Shown here one piece after another: positions 34,538 to 45,420 of a stretch of DNA of 64,000 nt. The position numbers and the translations under genes are program-made. Positions within the stretch are counted from its first letter, which is position 1. The number at the start of each line of letters is the position of its first letter. Below the pieces are notes generated by a model that saw nothing but the letters and a program-made list of their open reading frames with translations, was not told where the DNA came from and made no database searches. The stretch is taken from NCBI RefSeq assembly GCF_039543225.1, contig NZ_BAABJI010000001.1, positions 1,267,193-1,331,192 of the forward strand, in the 5' to 3' direction. Source of the stretch: Mucilaginibacter defluvii (GTDB lineage: Bacteria > Bacteroidota > Bacteroidia > Sphingobacteriales > Sphingobacteriaceae).

Positions 34538-35221
34538 TTAGCGGATGTTATACATTTTTTTGACCCCGGCGCGGTCGCGTCCGTCCAATGACCGCGCGAG
34601 ACTGAGCTGCGCATTTTGCTGATTGAAGCGGCGCAGGTGATCGAGGTTGGTCTGCATAGCGCGGGCGGTTTCAGCGATGCGTGTGATCCGGTCGGAATCG
34701 TTCATCTGACTGGCGAGGTCACTGATGGTCACGACCAGACCGTCGAGGTTTCTCATGCTTTCCTCCAGGATACCGCTGTAGATATTGTCCATGTAGCGGA
34801 GTTCCTCCGGGCGAAAATGGCGGTCGCTTTTGAACAAGGCGCTGGCGCGGCGGTATTCGCTGACGATCTGTGCCTGCTGCCCGATGATGGAACGGATGGC
34901 CTGGTAGCCGGCGATGAGTTTGCGTACCCTGGACAGCTCTTCGTAGTAGCCTTTATAAAGATCCTTTTCCTTGTTCAGCCAATCGTTGATGCCGTTCAGG
35001 CTGTTGAGGTGCAAAGTGTTCTCCACCTGTTGCGCAGCGTTCTGCAGGGCGATGGTCTTGTTCTGCAAACGTTGTACATTGATGTCGATGGCGACGATCA
35101 CTTTTTTGATCGCCCCCTTGATGAGGTCGACGATGGGAATCTGCGCTTGCGCTTTGGGCGGGATCAGGCTGGCGAGGCAAAACAAGGCCCCGGCCAACAG
35201 CATTTTCAGTTTATTCTTCAT
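34538..35221 (-). CDS. TraI-like exported protein, first copy
   Basis: A 227-residue protein from the ATG at 35221, giving signal peptide MKNKLKMLLAGALFCLASLIPPKAQAQ. The open frame continues 24 codons upstream into traG, but the signal peptide fixes the start. It has a long coiled-coil middle (NVQRLQNKTIALQNAAQQVENTLHLN) and the shared blocks EYRRASALFKSDRHFRPEELRYM and MNDSDRITRIAETARAM. It overlaps the traG stop by 11 bp, so translation is coupled to the ATPase. This copy is the closest to classical TraI (DUF4141). Confidence 0.82.
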   Translation of the reverse strand: MKNKLKMLLAGALFCLASLIPPKAQAQIPIVDLIKGAIKKVIVAIDINVQRLQNKTIALQNAAQQVENTLHLNSLNGINDWLNKEKDLYKGYYEELSRVRKLIAGYQAIRSIIGQQAQIVSEYRRASALFKSDRHFRPEELRYMDNIYSGILEESMRNLDGLVVTISDLASQMNDSDRITRIAETARAMQTNLDHLRRFNQQNAQLSLARSLDGRDRAGVKKMYNIR

Positions 35222-37664
35222 GATCTTTGGGTTTTGATTTGCCGGCGATGAGTGCAGCGATACCTTTTTCCATGCTGCCATAGCGTTCGGCATGTTCCTG
35301 GACAGCGACGCGTTCCTTGCCTTCGGTGGTGAAAGCGTAATATTCTTCGGGACAGAGTTCGTTGCGATAGACCTTTTGTTCCTGCCCGCCGATGTCGATG
35401 AATATCTCCCGGTCGTCCTTGTTCACGGAAAGCAGAATGGTCTTGCCCTTGTCCGACAGGCCAAGCGTGTCTTGCAGCTTATCGAACTTGCCCTGGAATT
35501 TGCGCATATCCATCAGGATCTTGATGTCGGCGTTGTTGATAATGGCGTCCTTGATGATCGGCGAACTGATCAGGTCGTCCAGTTCCTGGGTGATGACGAT
35601 GGGCACCCCGTTGAATTTGCGAATGGTCTTGAACGCGTAGCGCAGGAATTCGGCCATACCGGCCTTGGCGATGGCCTTCCAGGCTTCGTCGATGGTCAGT
35701 ACTTTACGCACACCTGCCAAACGGCGCATCTTGGAGATGAATAAAGTGGTAATAATGAGTGCCGTGACCGGGAAAAGAATGGGGTTATCCTTAATTTGAT
35801 CCAGCTCGAAGACCACGAAGCGCTGCCCCAGCAGGTCGAGATTCTCGCGGGCATTTAATAAGTAATCAAATTCCCCGCCTTTATAATAAGGGCGCAGGAC
35901 ATACAGAAAGGTATCGACATCGAATGCGGTCGCCTTGACGCGGTGTTCCTTGAGTATCCCGACGTAATCTTTTTCGAGGTATTCATAAAAAGTATCGAAG
36001 CAGGGAAACAGCGTTTTGTCTTTGGCCAGTTGCCCGTAATACCCTTGCAGGGCATTGGAGATCGCCACGTATTCAGCACGCTCGAAAGTTTCGTTCTCAC
36101 CTTTCCATAAGGAAACCAATAAAGCTTTCAAACTTTCCTTTTTCTCCGTGTCCAGCGTTTCGCCGGGCGACAGGTAGAAAGGATTGAAGCGGATGGGGTT
36201 CTCTTCGGTGTACGTAAAATAATAACCGCCCACGAGGTCGCAAAGGCCTTTATAACTGCCGCCGATATCGACGGTCACACAATGTGCACCCTGGTCATAA
36301 AGCGAACTCAACAGGTGGTTGGTGGTCATGGATTTACCGCCGCCGGAAGTGCCGCAGACGAGGGTACCCATATTGGAGGTGATGCCTTTGGCGCGCGGTG
36401 CGTCGAAAAGGTCGGTAAAGACCGGGCGGTTGCTCAATCGGTCGCAGAAGCGGATGCCCTGTTCGGGCGGGCAACTTTGGTAATTACTTTCGACATTGAA
36501 GAAACAGGCGGCCTGTTCGGCGAAGGTGTCAAAGGTGTCGTTGACCGGCAGGTCGGCGGCATTGCCGGGAATGCCGGCCCACCACAATTGGGCGGCCCCG
36601 TCGGTCTCGGGTTTGGCCGAGGCGTCCAGGGCGGCCAGGGCGGAAACGACCTGGTTGGCCTTGGCCTGTAGTTTCTCGGCATTGTCCGACCAGACCATGA
36701 TATTGAAATGGGCTTTGACGGGCAGGCGCTGCTGGCTGATGGCCTCGTTCAGAAAGGCGTTGGTCGCTTCCAGCGAAATGGCATTCTCGCGGGAATAGGC
36801 CGACAGCGACTGCAGGCGCAGGCGTTTCTTTTCCAGTTGCTTAAGGGTCTCGCGGGCATCGCCGACCAGCACATACTGGTTATAGATATGGCTGGTGCCG
36901 AGCAACAGGCCGAGCCGGGCGGCGAAGCTGACGGGGAAACGGGTCTTATCCGTGGAATATGGCGCATAGGTCAGCCGGGAGCCGCATTGCGGCGGCAGGT
37001 CTTCCGCATCGCCGAGCGTGAAGATCTGGACCTGGCGGTTGCCGATCTTTATGCCATTCGTCAGATCCACATCCTGGTACAGTTGCTGGTCCGCGTGTTC
37101 GGACAGAAAGCAGTAACTTTCGACCAGGCCGTTCTTTTTGAGCTGGCTTTGGAGGTCGGCGGTCTTCAGTGGTGTCAGCGTGATCAGCCGGGTATCTTCC
37201 AGCAGGCGGCGGAACTGCTGCGCGATCTCGCGGAACTCACGGATGGCTTGTGCGCCCAGCAAGTCGCGGGGAATGAGTGTCGGCCTGATCAGGTTGGAGA
37301 ACAGCGAGGTCGAGGGTTTACGCCCCTGCGGTTTACGGGTCAGGTAAACGAGGCTGTCATGATTGAGGTAAGCCCGCCCGGCAAAATGGCGGTCGGCGGC
37401 TTCGTTCAGAAAACTGCTATCCTGTGCGGCGGGTTTGACCGGGCGTTCCAAAAACCAGTCCTGTTTGTGCAATACGCTGTCTTTCGGCAGCACCCGTATG
37501 GCTTTGATCCAGGCCTGGTGCAGGGTCTCGTGATCTTCATCCGACAGGGTAAATATCTCGGGCAAAGTCAGGCGGAAGCCGAGGGTGACCTCGCCCTGTT
37601 TGCTCAGGATGGCATCCTGCTCGATGGCAAGGATCGGGAGTATGTCTTTCAATTGTTTTTCCAT
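35211..37664 (-). CDS. traG: Conjugation ATPase TraG (VirB4-type)
   Basis: An 817-residue (from ATG at 37664) energising ATPase of the mating channel. The N-terminal domain precedes the motor: Walker A GTSGGGKS (about residues 438-445) and Walker B with KVLTIDEAWKAI (about 670-680). ITQELDDLISSPIIKDAIINNADIKILMD and the HCVTVDIGGSYKGLCDLVGGYY segment are typical of TraG/VirB4 of Bacteroidota elements. The frame also allows a GTG six codons upstream. In this family the protein, despite its name, is VirB4-like and not the VirD4 coupling protein. Confidence 0.95.
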   Translation of the reverse strand: MEKQLKDILPILAIEQDAILSKQGEVTLGFRLTLPEIFTLSDEDHETLHQAWIKAIRVLPKDSVLHKQDWFLERPVKPAAQDSSFLNEAADRHFAGRAYLNHDSLVYLTRKPQGRKPSTSLFSNLIRPTLIPRDLLGAQAIREFREIAQQFRRLLEDTRLITLTPLKTADLQSQLKKNGLVESYCFLSEHADQQLYQDVDLTNGIKIGNRQVQIFTLGDAEDLPPQCGSRLTYAPYSTDKTRFPVSFAARLGLLLGTSHIYNQYVLVGDARETLKQLEKKRLRLQSLSAYSRENAISLEATNAFLNEAISQQRLPVKAHFNIMVWSDNAEKLQAKANQVVSALAALDASAKPETDGAAQLWWAGIPGNAADLPVNDTFDTFAEQAACFFNVESNYQSCPPEQGIRFCDRLSNRPVFTDLFDAPRAKGITSNMGTLVCGTSGGGKSMTTNHLLSSLYDQGAHCVTVDIGGSYKGLCDLVGGYYFTYTEENPIRFNPFYLSPGETLDTEKKESLKALLVSLWKGENETFERAEYVAISNALQGYYGQLAKDKTLFPCFDTFYEYLEKDYVGILKEHRVKATAFDVDTFLYVLRPYYKGGEFDYLLNARENLDLLGQRFVVFELDQIKDNPILFPVTALIITTLFISKMRRLAGVRKVLTIDEAWKAIAKAGMAEFLRYAFKTIRKFNGVPIVITQELDDLISSPIIKDAIINNADIKILMDMRKFQGKFDKLQDTLGLSDKGKTILLSVNKDDREIFIDIGGQEQKVYRNELCPEEYYAFTTEGKERVAVQEHAERYGSMEKGIAALIAGKSKPKDHEE

Positions 37665-37705
37665 TTCACGGTGCTGTTTCACTTCAATTGTTCGGGTTCT
37701 GTTAT

Positions 37706-38506
37706 TCAGAAGCGCGGGCGCTGCCGCGGTTTGGACCGCTGCCTATTCGCTTCGTGTTGCTGCCGCAGTTCGTCTTTGTTCTGCCGGATGAGCCGGGGCA
37801 CATCGGTTTCGCTGAGCGGGATCACCTCGGCCTTGAGTTCCTTTTGAATGGGATGACGGCGCAGCAGTTCGCGTTCATCCATCCCATATTTTTGAGCCGT
37901 GAACACGGGGTCGAGGCCGATCTCGTTGGGTAGTTTGACCTGGATAACGTGATCGGGCATTTCCAGCAGTTTGGGGTCCAGGGTGAGCGGCTGTTTCAGC
38001 ATGGTATCGTAAAAGGCGGTATAATGCCAGCCGTCATCGGTCAGGTCAAAGCTTTTCAGGGAGATCACTGGAAAGAAATATTTGGCATGCCGGAGTTCCT
38101 GGAGTTTCAGGTCGATGACGAATGCTTCGCCGTTGATGTCGATCTGCGGCAGGATGCCCCGGCGGCGGTCGGCCAATAGTTCCTGGTCGACCATGACCTC
38201 AAAGTCGGTTTTGCCTTTTAATTGCTCGACCGGGATGCTGTATTTGAGCGACATGCCCTCGGGGTCGAGTTCGATCAGGGACGGAACTTCGGTAACTTCG
38301 ATGTACTGGTCAGTACGTTCGGCTTCCGGCCGTTTGGTAACCTGGTCGTAGCGAAGCAGGTAAAGGTTCTGATGCTCGCTCATATCGCTGATGAACGAGA
38401 TCTCATTGGCTGGCCGTTCTGCTTCACGCAGTACCTGTTTGTTTACATCGACGATGAAGTCGGTACCATAAAGGTCGAATACGGGTAATATCCTGTGCTT
38501 GTTCAT
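37706..38506 (-). CDS. Conserved ICE protein between TraF and TraG, unknown function
   Basis: A 266-residue soluble protein, MNKHRILPVFDLYGTDFIVDV. It contains a duplicated module: the start FDLYGTDFIVDVNKQVLRE and the middle IDINGEAFVIDLKLQELRHAKYFF share the pattern of a Y/FxVD-x-K-LRE strand-helix. The C-terminus is very basic (RQQHEANRQRSKPRQRPRF), suggesting nucleic-acid or acidic-partner contact. It overlaps traF by 4 bp (ATGA), so it is a coupled member of the operon. No known enzyme motif was recognised. Confidence 0.65.
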   Translation of the reverse strand: MNKHRILPVFDLYGTDFIVDVNKQVLREAERPANEISFISDMSEHQNLYLLRYDQVTKRPEAERTDQYIEVTEVPSLIELDPEGMSLKYSIPVEQLKGKTDFEVMVDQELLADRRRGILPQIDINGEAFVIDLKLQELRHAKYFFPVISLKSFDLTDDGWHYTAFYDTMLKQPLTLDPKLLEMPDHVIQVKLPNEIGLDPVFTAQKYGMDERELLRRHPIQKELKAEVIPLSETDVPRLIRQNKDELRQQHEANRQRSKPRQRPRF

Positions 38507-38838
38507 GATCGTATGTCCTTTCCGGCTAATTGTTGGAATGACCGGCGCCCGTAGGATTTGAGTACGCGGGGCAGGCGTTTTTTGGCGAGTGCTTTCATCA
38601 GGCCGTGCTCACCGTATTTTTTGCTCAGGCCGAAGATCTTTTTGCTGCCGATGATGGCTCCGCCGCCGCAGGTACACAGACAGATCGCGGTGCCTGCACC
38701 GCAGATATAGAGGACGGCGAAGAGGATGAGCAGGACGATGACCAGGCCGGCGAAATACCAGATGTATTGCGCCCGCAGCCCGCGGAACTCGATGCTGTTG
38801 TTGATGCCTTTGTTGATGGTATAGATGCTGTTGTTCAT
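38503..38838 (-). CDS. traF: Conjugative transposon protein TraF (DUF4133)
   Basis: A 111-residue membrane protein. YTINKGINNSIEFRGLRAQYIWYF is the DUF4133 signature. Two adjacent membrane helices follow (about residues 28-70), with a Cys-rich turn (YICGAGTAICLCTCGGG), then a basic cytoplasmic tail. It is the VirB3-like partner of TraG, to which it is linked by order. Confidence 0.93.
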   Translation of the reverse strand: MNNSIYTINKGINNSIEFRGLRAQYIWYFAGLVIVLLILFAVLYICGAGTAICLCTCGGGAIIGSKKIFGLSKKYGEHGLMKALAKKRLPRVLKSYGRRSFQQLAGKDIRS

Positions 38839-38892
38839 GGCGTGTTAGTGATATTGTGCTCCATTTACCTTGTTTTCGTGTTATCCCGGGTA

Positions 38893-39387
38893 TTACGGCG
38901 GGCTGTACCGTTCCACGCTGGCGATGGTATCATGGATCGCGCCGCCATGACTGAACAGGGCGATCCTTTCGAGGGTAAAGCCGCGGTTGCGCCCCATGAC
39001 CACGCTGTGGTAACCGAAGGTGATGACCAGGCCGCCCGGCCGCAGGATGCGCGGGATGGCATCTTTCAGCTGCCGGAACGGGCTGCAGATGTTCCCCTTA
39101 TAGAGTTCCATGGATTTGCGGTAGGCATAAGGCGGGTCAAGCAGCACGGTGCCGAAAAGTTCGCCGCTCCAGCCGCGCAATAATTGGAGTGCGTCGCAAT
39201 GGTGGTCAGCAGGCATATCGGGGTCGAGGTCATTGCGTACTTCGTCCAGGGCCAGCAAAGTTTTACCGGCGAACAGGTTGAACACCTTGCCTTCGCAAAC
39301 CCGCTCTGTCCAGTTGCGGATGGCCTTGACCGAAAAGGTATAGCGATGCAGCGGGCAGCGGATATGTTCGATGTGCAGGGTCTTCAT
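38893..39387 (-). CDS. Small DPPY-type DNA methyltransferase-like protein
   Basis: A 164-residue protein with motif [10 protein letters not shown], typical of amino-methyltransferases on adenine or cytosine, and an NLFAGKTLL segment in the place of motif I. The FxGxG consensus is weak there. [15 protein letters not shown] is the motif VI-VIII area. It is smaller than stand-alone methylases and has no recognisable target-recognition domain, so specificity may come from a partner. It overlaps the giant methylase-helicase gene by 4 bp, pointing to a joint role in protecting transferred DNA. Confidence 0.75.
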   Translation of the reverse strand: MKTLHIEHIRCPLHRYTFSVKAIRNWTERVCEGKVFNLFAGKTLLALDEVRNDLDPDMPADHHCDALQLLRGWSGELFGTVLLDPPYAYRKSMELYKGNICSPFRQLKDAIPRILRPGGLVITFGYHSVVMGRNRGFTLERIALFSHGGAIHDTIASVERYSPP

Positions 39388-42300
39388 ATGCGCACTCCTT
39401 TCGCCCGTTTTACGACATTGATCTCCTCCGCCATTGTCGCCGGTTTGAGATCGACCGCTTTTACTTCCGACTCCACGGTTCTGCCATTGGCTTGCTGTTG
39501 CTCTTCCTGCTTCGCCTGTATCTTCCGTGTGATCTCTTTCTCCAGTACATTGAGTTCGCTCTTCATCACGATCAGTTCCTTTTCCTGCGCGAAAGGTTTG
39601 TCGAGCAGGGCCTGCATCTGCGGGATCTGTTCGGCTTGTTCTTTGGCATCTTTCTGGTATTTCTCGACCAGGTTATCCACCTTGTCAATGGCGTTCAAAA
39701 AATAGCGGGCCGCCGATTTGGCGTTATCGGTATTCGGCGCGCCGGAACTCGCCGTGTAGTGTACACTGCTACCGGGCCTTTCGGCGTAGAGCACGTTATA
39801 GCGGTTCTCGAACAGTTTACCTTCGGCAAAACCCTGTTCCCGCGCATGACGGATAAAGAGTTTGAAGCCATAGAGCTCACCGATCTGTTTTTGGTTATCT
39901 TCACCGTCTTTGGGCTGCCATTTACGGTACAGGTTGATGAGGTAGCCACCGATGTTCTTGGTGTCAGCGCTTTGCACTTCCTTCAGTTTGATGGGATTGG
40001 ACTTACTGCCGTCCTTTTCCTTTTTGAGTACGGCATGGTACGCGCTTTGATCGGACAGTAAGGTTTTGAGTGTCTTTTGGGTGCTCTCCTGTTCCTGTAC
40101 CAGATTTTCCAGCGTGTATTTTGCCTTGTGTTGTTCGCGGAAGTGCGCTACGCGCAGGCTTTCGGTGACGGCGATCTTTTTCTCCAGCTTGGTTTTTTCT
40201 AATAGCGAGGTATCGCCCGAAAGGATGGCCACGTATTCGGAAAAATTCATGCCGCTCTTTTCATCGATCGCGCCCTCATCAATGGTACGCACGTTCAGTT
40301 CGCAGTTCTTCATCTGCGCGATGAAGGTCTGCTTGTTCTTGAGCAGGTTGAACTTGTAATTGTCCAGCGACTGCTCGACGGCATAAATAAAATTCCTGAC
40401 CTGGTTGTTAAAATGGCTTTTGGCCAGTTTGTTGCCCTGGCGGGAACCGCGACCGTTACGCTGTTCAAGTTCCGAGGGTTTCCAGGGAATATCGAGGTGG
40501 TGCATGGCCACGACACGTTCCTGTACATTCAGGCCAGTACCGGCTTTTTCGGTACTGCCGATGAGCACACGGATCTCACCCCGGTTCATTTTCTTGAACA
40601 GTTCGGGCTTGCGTTTATCCGTCCAGTCGTGGATAAAGGTGATCTGGGCAGCGGGAATATTGAAATCGTTGATCAGCTTGGTCTTTAAAGCATCGTATAA
40701 GTTGAACTGGCCGGGCTTTGGGGTGCCGATGTCGCAGAATACGATCTGGGTGCCGCGCTGACCGGCGCTCTCGTTCCATACCTCCGAGAGGTGCCTGGCG
40801 CAGACATTGACCTTGTGGTTCGGATGGTCTTCGTAACGGTGATCACTAACCAGGCGCATGTCCGCGGACATCTTCTTGGCGTAGTTCGTGGCGATGAGCA
40901 TGCGGCCTTTATCTTCGGATTCTGTGAGCGGCGGGCGGCCCAGCAGGGTCGCGTCGCCATCTTTGGCGAATGCCATCAGTCGCCCTATAAAATCTTCCTG
41001 ATCCGGCGATGGCTTGATCGGGATCAGGCGTTCGTCCAGACCGGGTTTGTCGAGGGCGATGTGTTTAGCGGTCTTGTAATCGGTGATCTCGTTATAGAAC
41101 AGTGCCAGTTCGGGTACCTTGATAAAATGGCGGAAACGTTCTTTGGCGATGATCTCGTTGGTGACACTGAACTCGAAGTCGGTGGTCTTTTTGGCAAAGA
41201 CAGCGGCCCAGCCGTCGAAGTTCTCGATGTGCTGGCGCTCCATTTCCTTTGGCCGCAGGTATTTGAAGATGAGGTACATCTCGGTGAGGCTGTTGGAAAT
41301 GGGTGTGCCGCTCAAAAAGGTCACGCAAAGGTCGGCATCGAATTTTTGTTGCAACGTTCTTACGGCGAACAGCATATTGAGCGCCTTTTGGCTGCCTTCC
41401 ATGTTGCCCAGCCCGGCTACGCGGTCATGACGGGTGGTAAAGGTCAGGTTCTTGAACTTGTGGGATTCGTCGATAAAAAGGTGATCGACACCCATTTCTT
41501 TAAAATCGATCCCCTTATCCTTTTTCTCGTTGATGTCCGCTTCCAATCCCTGGAGTTTGGCCTGCAGGTTGGTCTTGCGGACTTCCAGTCCTTTGAGCAT
41601 GCGCCGGGAGATCTGGCCGCCTTCCAATTCCAGGGTGGCGAGGTCGGCTTCGACGTGCTCCAGCTCTTTGGCAAAAATTTGCATCTGGATAGCAGGTGAC
41701 TGCGGGATCTTACCGAACTGGTCATGCGTCAGAATGATGCAGTCCCAGTTATTGTTTTTGATCTCGTGAAAGAGGCGCAGGCGTTTGTCGGGTGTAAAGT
41801 CATTCTCACCGGGTGCGAGGACGCGTGCCTGCGGGTAGGCTTTGGCATAGGTATCGGCTATTTGCTTGACATTGGCTTTCAGTGCCAGGATCATGGGTTT
41901 ATGGACGATGCTGAGGCGTTTCATTTCCTGGGCGGCAACGATCATGGTCAGCGTTTTTCCTAAGCCGACCTCGTGGTCGATCAGCGCGCCGCGGTTCTGA
42001 ACGATGCGCCAGGCGGCGTTCTTCTGTGAATCGTACAGGTCTTCGATACCTAAAGCTTTTTTGTCCAGTCCGGGGAAGGTCAGGTGGTCGCCTTTGTATT
42101 CACGCAGGACGTAGCAATTAAAAGTGTCGTTATACAGCTTGTGGATAAAGGCTTTTTCTTCGGCGGGCAAGTCGCCCAGCCAGTTCACGAAACCGGTGCG
42201 GATCTGTTCGATCTTCTGGTGCGCCAGTTGGATGGCCTCGTTGTCGGGGTAGCGTTTGGTCTTCCCTTCGCCGAGACTGACCTCGTAACTGAAATACGGC

Positions 42301-44906
42301 GAAGTATTTTCCAGGGCATGTTCCAGTAAGGTGTAGCCATAGGTCTTGCGGCTGCTTTCTTTGGGCGTGATCGCGAATTCCTGGTTGACCTTGACATTGG
42401 TGCCTTCGGTTTTTACCTTGAAGGTGTCGCCGGAGGGCATATAGTTAATGGTCACGGGCAATTCAAAAAAGTCGCTGGCGAAACGTTCGTAATACCGGGT
42501 CGGGAACCAGCGCTCGCCGAGATTAAAATCGAGCAACTCGAAGGGGATCGGTTCGGGCTGCACCCTTTTGATCTCCTGTAAGCTTTGTGCGATCTGCGGG
42601 TCTTCGGGGTGGTCCGCAACGGCCTGTTCGGCAACGGCCAGTTTTTGGACGACATTACCACTCAGGTACTGGTCAGCGGTTTCCCAGTTCGGGCCGGCCG
42701 GGTTCAGGCAGATATGCCTGTGTAAAGCAATGATCGCTTCTTCTTCGCTCAGGCCGCTGAGGTGGGCGATATACGCAGGTTCCACTTTTCCCTTGTCATT
42801 CAGGCATCGGGCCAATGCCGCGACCGGATCGTCAGTCTTTAATTCCTCCTGTTTATGAAAGATCGGATGCTGTAAAATATCTGCTGCCACGAACTGTTCA
42901 CCTTCCTTGCGTTCGACCGAGGATAGTACCTTAAAGCCGAACTGCTCATCGGCCAGGATCAGGCGACGGTTGTTCGGGCGGTTGAGCTGGCCGTATCGTT
43001 CCGTGAAGTGCCGGTAGTTCACGTTCAGGCTGTGGCGAAGGTCGGCGCGTTCGGTGTTGGCGGCACTTTCTTTATCGGCCAATAAAAGGTAACTGTCCCG
43101 GACCTGGGTATAATAGGCGTAGAACCCGGCATCCTTTTGTTCCTTTAATGGCTCGAATACGGCCTGGGTACGGGCTTCGTTCAGCTGCGAGAGGGTGCCG
43201 GCTTTGCCCTGTAGAACGACGAGGCTCCCTGCCTGATGATATTCATGCAGGTGCGGAAAATACTGGACGGCGTTCTTTCCGAACTGGAAATGTTCCTTAA
43301 GGCTTTGGTCCCCGTGGAAACTGTAATCGTGGTTGAAGCGCTGCAAAATGGCGGCTACCCCTTTGATCTCCTCCGCAAAACGGGTACCGTTCATCCAATT
43401 GGTGGGAAAAGGGTTCTCCCGGAAGTTGGCGCAGAGCATATACAGGAATTGTTTGCCGGTGCGTTCCCGCGCGGTAAGCAGGACAAGGAGATCATGGCCG
43501 GGTTCATCGGCCGTGGTGATGGTACCGAGGATACGCGCGGTATTGGGACTGACCGTTCCTTTGTCGGACGCAATGATATAGTCCAAGGCCCGGTTGGCCA
43601 TTTCGGCGGGGCCGGTATCGAAAAGGCCGAGTTGCACGGGGGCGGTTTGTTCTTTGGCTTCGGGCATGGGCAGGTAATGGAGCTTTGGCTTTTGTTCCTG
43701 TCCTATTGCTACGCCTTGCTTGTCTTGAAGGCTATTCTGGGCTTTTTTAAAAGCTTCCCTGTTGAGATGTGTCCGGATGCCATCACTGATGTTTTCCTGA
43801 AGTTTGGCGGCAATGAGTTCCATGTCGCCGTTCTGCCGGTGTTCGGCTCTGGCCTTACCGTACTGGTTGGTGCCAGGTTGAATAGTATCGGCCATGATGG
43901 CCCGGTCAACCTCTCCATGCAGGTAGACATTGACGGGGTATTCGCCGAATTCATTGCTTTCGGTGCGGGTCGAAAGGGCAAGCTGTTCGTCCTCGCTGAG
44001 CCATTGCTTATGTTCGTTCTTTTGCACGATGACCAGGTGGCTGGGCGCTTCGGTATTGGCGCTGTCCTTCATGAGGTTATCGGGCATGATGGCGACACTG
44101 ATCAGGTCGGCGCGTTTGAACAGGTACTCCCTTGCGTCCTGGTTACCCGGGGTGTTCAAAAAGGCGTCGGTGGTCAGGAAGGCCATGATGCCGCCATCGG
44201 CGAGTTTGTCCAGCCCTTTGGCAAAGAAGTAATTGTGGATGCTTCCGGCGATGGCGGGATCGCGGTGGTCGGGGTCAAATACCTTGTGGTTACCGAAAGG
44301 GATATTACTGGCGATGAGGTCATATTGACCATTTTCGCTTTTGTCGGTCTGTTCGAGGCCTTTGATCTGCACCTGTGTGGGTACGGTATTGGCCGATACC
44401 AGTGCGGTGAGCACTTTGCCGGTCAGGCTGTCTTTTTCAATAGCGTTGATACTTTGCAAGCCTGGAAAGGCGGTGATAGCTTCGCTGATATAAATACCGG
44501 CACCGCTGCTGGGTTCGTACAGGCGTTTGGGCTCGATGCCGTTCTCTTTGAGAGTGGCATACAGGGTGCGCGGTACGATCTCCGGGGTGTAGAACGCGGT
44601 CAGGATGCTTTCGCGTACGTCGCTGATGGCCCGTCGGTAGCCGGGTTCGTCCAGTTGGTCTTTTAACAATTGATGAAATTCCATCATGGATGGGTAAAGC
44701 TGCAGGTCGGCTTTGGATGCGCCCCGTTTCTCCCATTCGCTGCGTTCACCTGCCGGATATAAGACGGCTTTGATGCCGCCAAAGCCGGCGTAGGCGCGCA
44801 GGGTGTCAAGCTGGTCGCTGCCCAGGGTATCGCCGTCCTTGTAGTTCAGGGCGATACGGAGGGCGTCGATGTTGCCGCGGAGTTTATGCAGGGTGTTAAA
44901 GGCCAT
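39384..44906 (-). CDS. Giant methyltransferase-SNF2 helicase fusion (DarB-like)
   Basis: An 1840-residue protein. The N-terminal third is an N6-adenine methyltransferase: motif I EPSSGAG (residues 131-137) and motif IV NIPF (201-204), a variant of NPPF. A SNF2-type helicase follows: Walker A HEVGLGKT near 980, [11 protein letters not shown] near 1145, SGTPISNSL, and the final [10 protein letters not shown] motif. The remaining C-terminal part is coiled coil. Such fusions protect or modify DNA in phage P1 (DarB) and occur in Bacteroidota conjugative elements. The likely role is antirestriction or processing of incoming DNA, by analogy. Confidence 0.88.
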   Translation of the reverse strand: MAFNTLHKLRGNIDALRIALNYKDGDTLGSDQLDTLRAYAGFGGIKAVLYPAGERSEWEKRGASKADLQLYPSMMEFHQLLKDQLDEPGYRRAISDVRESILTAFYTPEIVPRTLYATLKENGIEPKRLYEPSSGAGIYISEAITAFPGLQSINAIEKDSLTGKVLTALVSANTVPTQVQIKGLEQTDKSENGQYDLIASNIPFGNHKVFDPDHRDPAIAGSIHNYFFAKGLDKLADGGIMAFLTTDAFLNTPGNQDAREYLFKRADLISVAIMPDNLMKDSANTEAPSHLVIVQKNEHKQWLSEDEQLALSTRTESNEFGEYPVNVYLHGEVDRAIMADTIQPGTNQYGKARAEHRQNGDMELIAAKLQENISDGIRTHLNREAFKKAQNSLQDKQGVAIGQEQKPKLHYLPMPEAKEQTAPVQLGLFDTGPAEMANRALDYIIASDKGTVSPNTARILGTITTADEPGHDLLVLLTARERTGKQFLYMLCANFRENPFPTNWMNGTRFAEEIKGVAAILQRFNHDYSFHGDQSLKEHFQFGKNAVQYFPHLHEYHQAGSLVVLQGKAGTLSQLNEARTQAVFEPLKEQKDAGFYAYYTQVRDSYLLLADKESAANTERADLRHSLNVNYRHFTERYGQLNRPNNRRLILADEQFGFKVLSSVERKEGEQFVAADILQHPIFHKQEELKTDDPVAALARCLNDKGKVEPAYIAHLSGLSEEEAIIALHRHICLNPAGPNWETADQYLSGNVVQKLAVAEQAVADHPEDPQIAQSLQEIKRVQPEPIPFELLDFNLGERWFPTRYYERFASDFFELPVTINYMPSGDTFKVKTEGTNVKVNQEFAITPKESSRKTYGYTLLEHALENTSPYFSYEVSLGEGKTKRYPDNEAIQLAHQKIEQIRTGFVNWLGDLPAEEKAFIHKLYNDTFNCYVLREYKGDHLTFPGLDKKALGIEDLYDSQKNAAWRIVQNRGALIDHEVGLGKTLTMIVAAQEMKRLSIVHKPMILALKANVKQIADTYAKAYPQARVLAPGENDFTPDKRLRLFHEIKNNNWDCIILTHDQFGKIPQSPAIQMQIFAKELEHVEADLATLELEGGQISRRMLKGLEVRKTNLQAKLQGLEADINEKKDKGIDFKEMGVDHLFIDESHKFKNLTFTTRHDRVAGLGNMEGSQKALNMLFAVRTLQQKFDADLCVTFLSGTPISNSLTEMYLIFKYLRPKEMERQHIENFDGWAAVFAKKTTDFEFSVTNEIIAKERFRHFIKVPELALFYNEITDYKTAKHIALDKPGLDERLIPIKPSPDQEDFIGRLMAFAKDGDATLLGRPPLTESEDKGRMLIATNYAKKMSADMRLVSDHRYEDHPNHKVNVCARHLSEVWNESAGQRGTQIVFCDIGTPKPGQFNLYDALKTKLINDFNIPAAQITFIHDWTDKRKPELFKKMNRGEIRVLIGSTEKAGTGLNVQERVVAMHHLDIPWKPSELEQRNGRGSRQGNKLAKSHFNNQVRNFIYAVEQSLDNYKFNLLKNKQTFIAQMKNCELNVRTIDEGAIDEKSGMNFSEYVAILSGDTSLLEKTKLEKKIAVTESLRVAHFREQHKAKYTLENLVQEQESTQKTLKTLLSDQSAYHAVLKKEKDGSKSNPIKLKEVQSADTKNIGGYLINLYRKWQPKDGEDNQKQIGELYGFKLFIRHAREQGFAEGKLFENRYNVLYAERPGSSVHYTASSGAPNTDNAKSAARYFLNAIDKVDNLVEKYQKDAKEQAEQIPQMQALLDKPFAQEKELIVMKSELNVLEKEITRKIQAKQEEQQQANGRTVESEVKAVDLKPATMAEEINVVKRAKGVRI

Positions 44907-44918
44907 GATGTTCGGGGT

Positions 44919-45362
44919 TTATGCTCCTTCCTGATTTTCGAGGTATTCGGCGATCATGCCGGTAATGGCATTGCGTAGCTGGTTGCTGTCTTCGGTGTCT
45001 TCGCCGAATTGGAAGATCTCGAAGATGGGTTCGCAGGCACCAATGAGATTGATGAGCTCATAGGTGAGGATGCCACTGCGCCCGAACCGGCGGTAAGCAT
45101 CGGGGAACTCGGCTTCGAGTACCTCGCGCAGCCAGCTGAAGCGGGACGGGCGCAGGTCGCGGGTGAGTTCTTCGAGGCAGAGGGCTTCGATGACGTAGCC
45201 GGGACGTTCTTCGGTTTGCAGTTGCTCGATGAGGCCGCTGACGGAATCCACTTTGGTGCTGAGGTAATGGCTCAGGCGGTGTTCTTCCTGCAGGGCGATG
45301 AGCAGGTCGGTATGGTGCTGGAGCATATAGCTGTGCAGCTTGCCGATGAGTAATGTTTTCAT
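44919..45362 (-). CDS. DUF1896-like protein
   Basis: A 147-residue alpha-helical protein without signal or membrane segment. The part GYVIEALCLEELTRDLRPSRFSWLREVLEAEFPDAYRRFG fits the DUF1896 family found in Bacteroidota conjugative elements, usually beside the large helicase gene, as here. Its function is unknown. It lies 12 bp upstream of the giant fusion gene, so it probably belongs to the same functional group. Confidence 0.65.
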   Translation of the reverse strand: MKTLLIGKLHSYMLQHHTDLLIALQEEHRLSHYLSTKVDSVSGLIEQLQTEERPGYVIEALCLEELTRDLRPSRFSWLREVLEAEFPDAYRRFGRSGILTYELINLIGACEPIFEIFQFGEDTEDSNQLRNAITGMIAEYLENQEGA

Positions 45363-45392
45363 TGCTGATTGTCTTTATCGTTCATGCCTTTT

Positions 45393-45420
45393 GCTCCCCC
45401 TTCAGGGGGTTGGGGGGCTT
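45393..45420. repeat. REP-like palindrome, second copy
   Basis: GCTCCCCC, a short CTTCAG turn, then GGGGGTTGGGGGGC, ending at the stop codon of the next gene (traE). The right arm matches the element at 16667-16690 in the chromosome: both are GGTTGGGGG-rich and abut a stop codon. Confidence 0.55.

Noticed and set aside
36708..37847. Long plus-strand frame of 379 codons opposite traG
   Set aside because: It lies wholly antisense to the GC-rich traG gene, has a low-complexity Gly/Leu/Gln composition and no recognisable family.
43236..44666. Plus-strand frame of 476 codons opposite the methyltransferase-helicase gene
   Set aside because: It is antisense to a strongly supported gene; its composition (Gly, Val, Phe-rich repeats) is that of a shadow frame.
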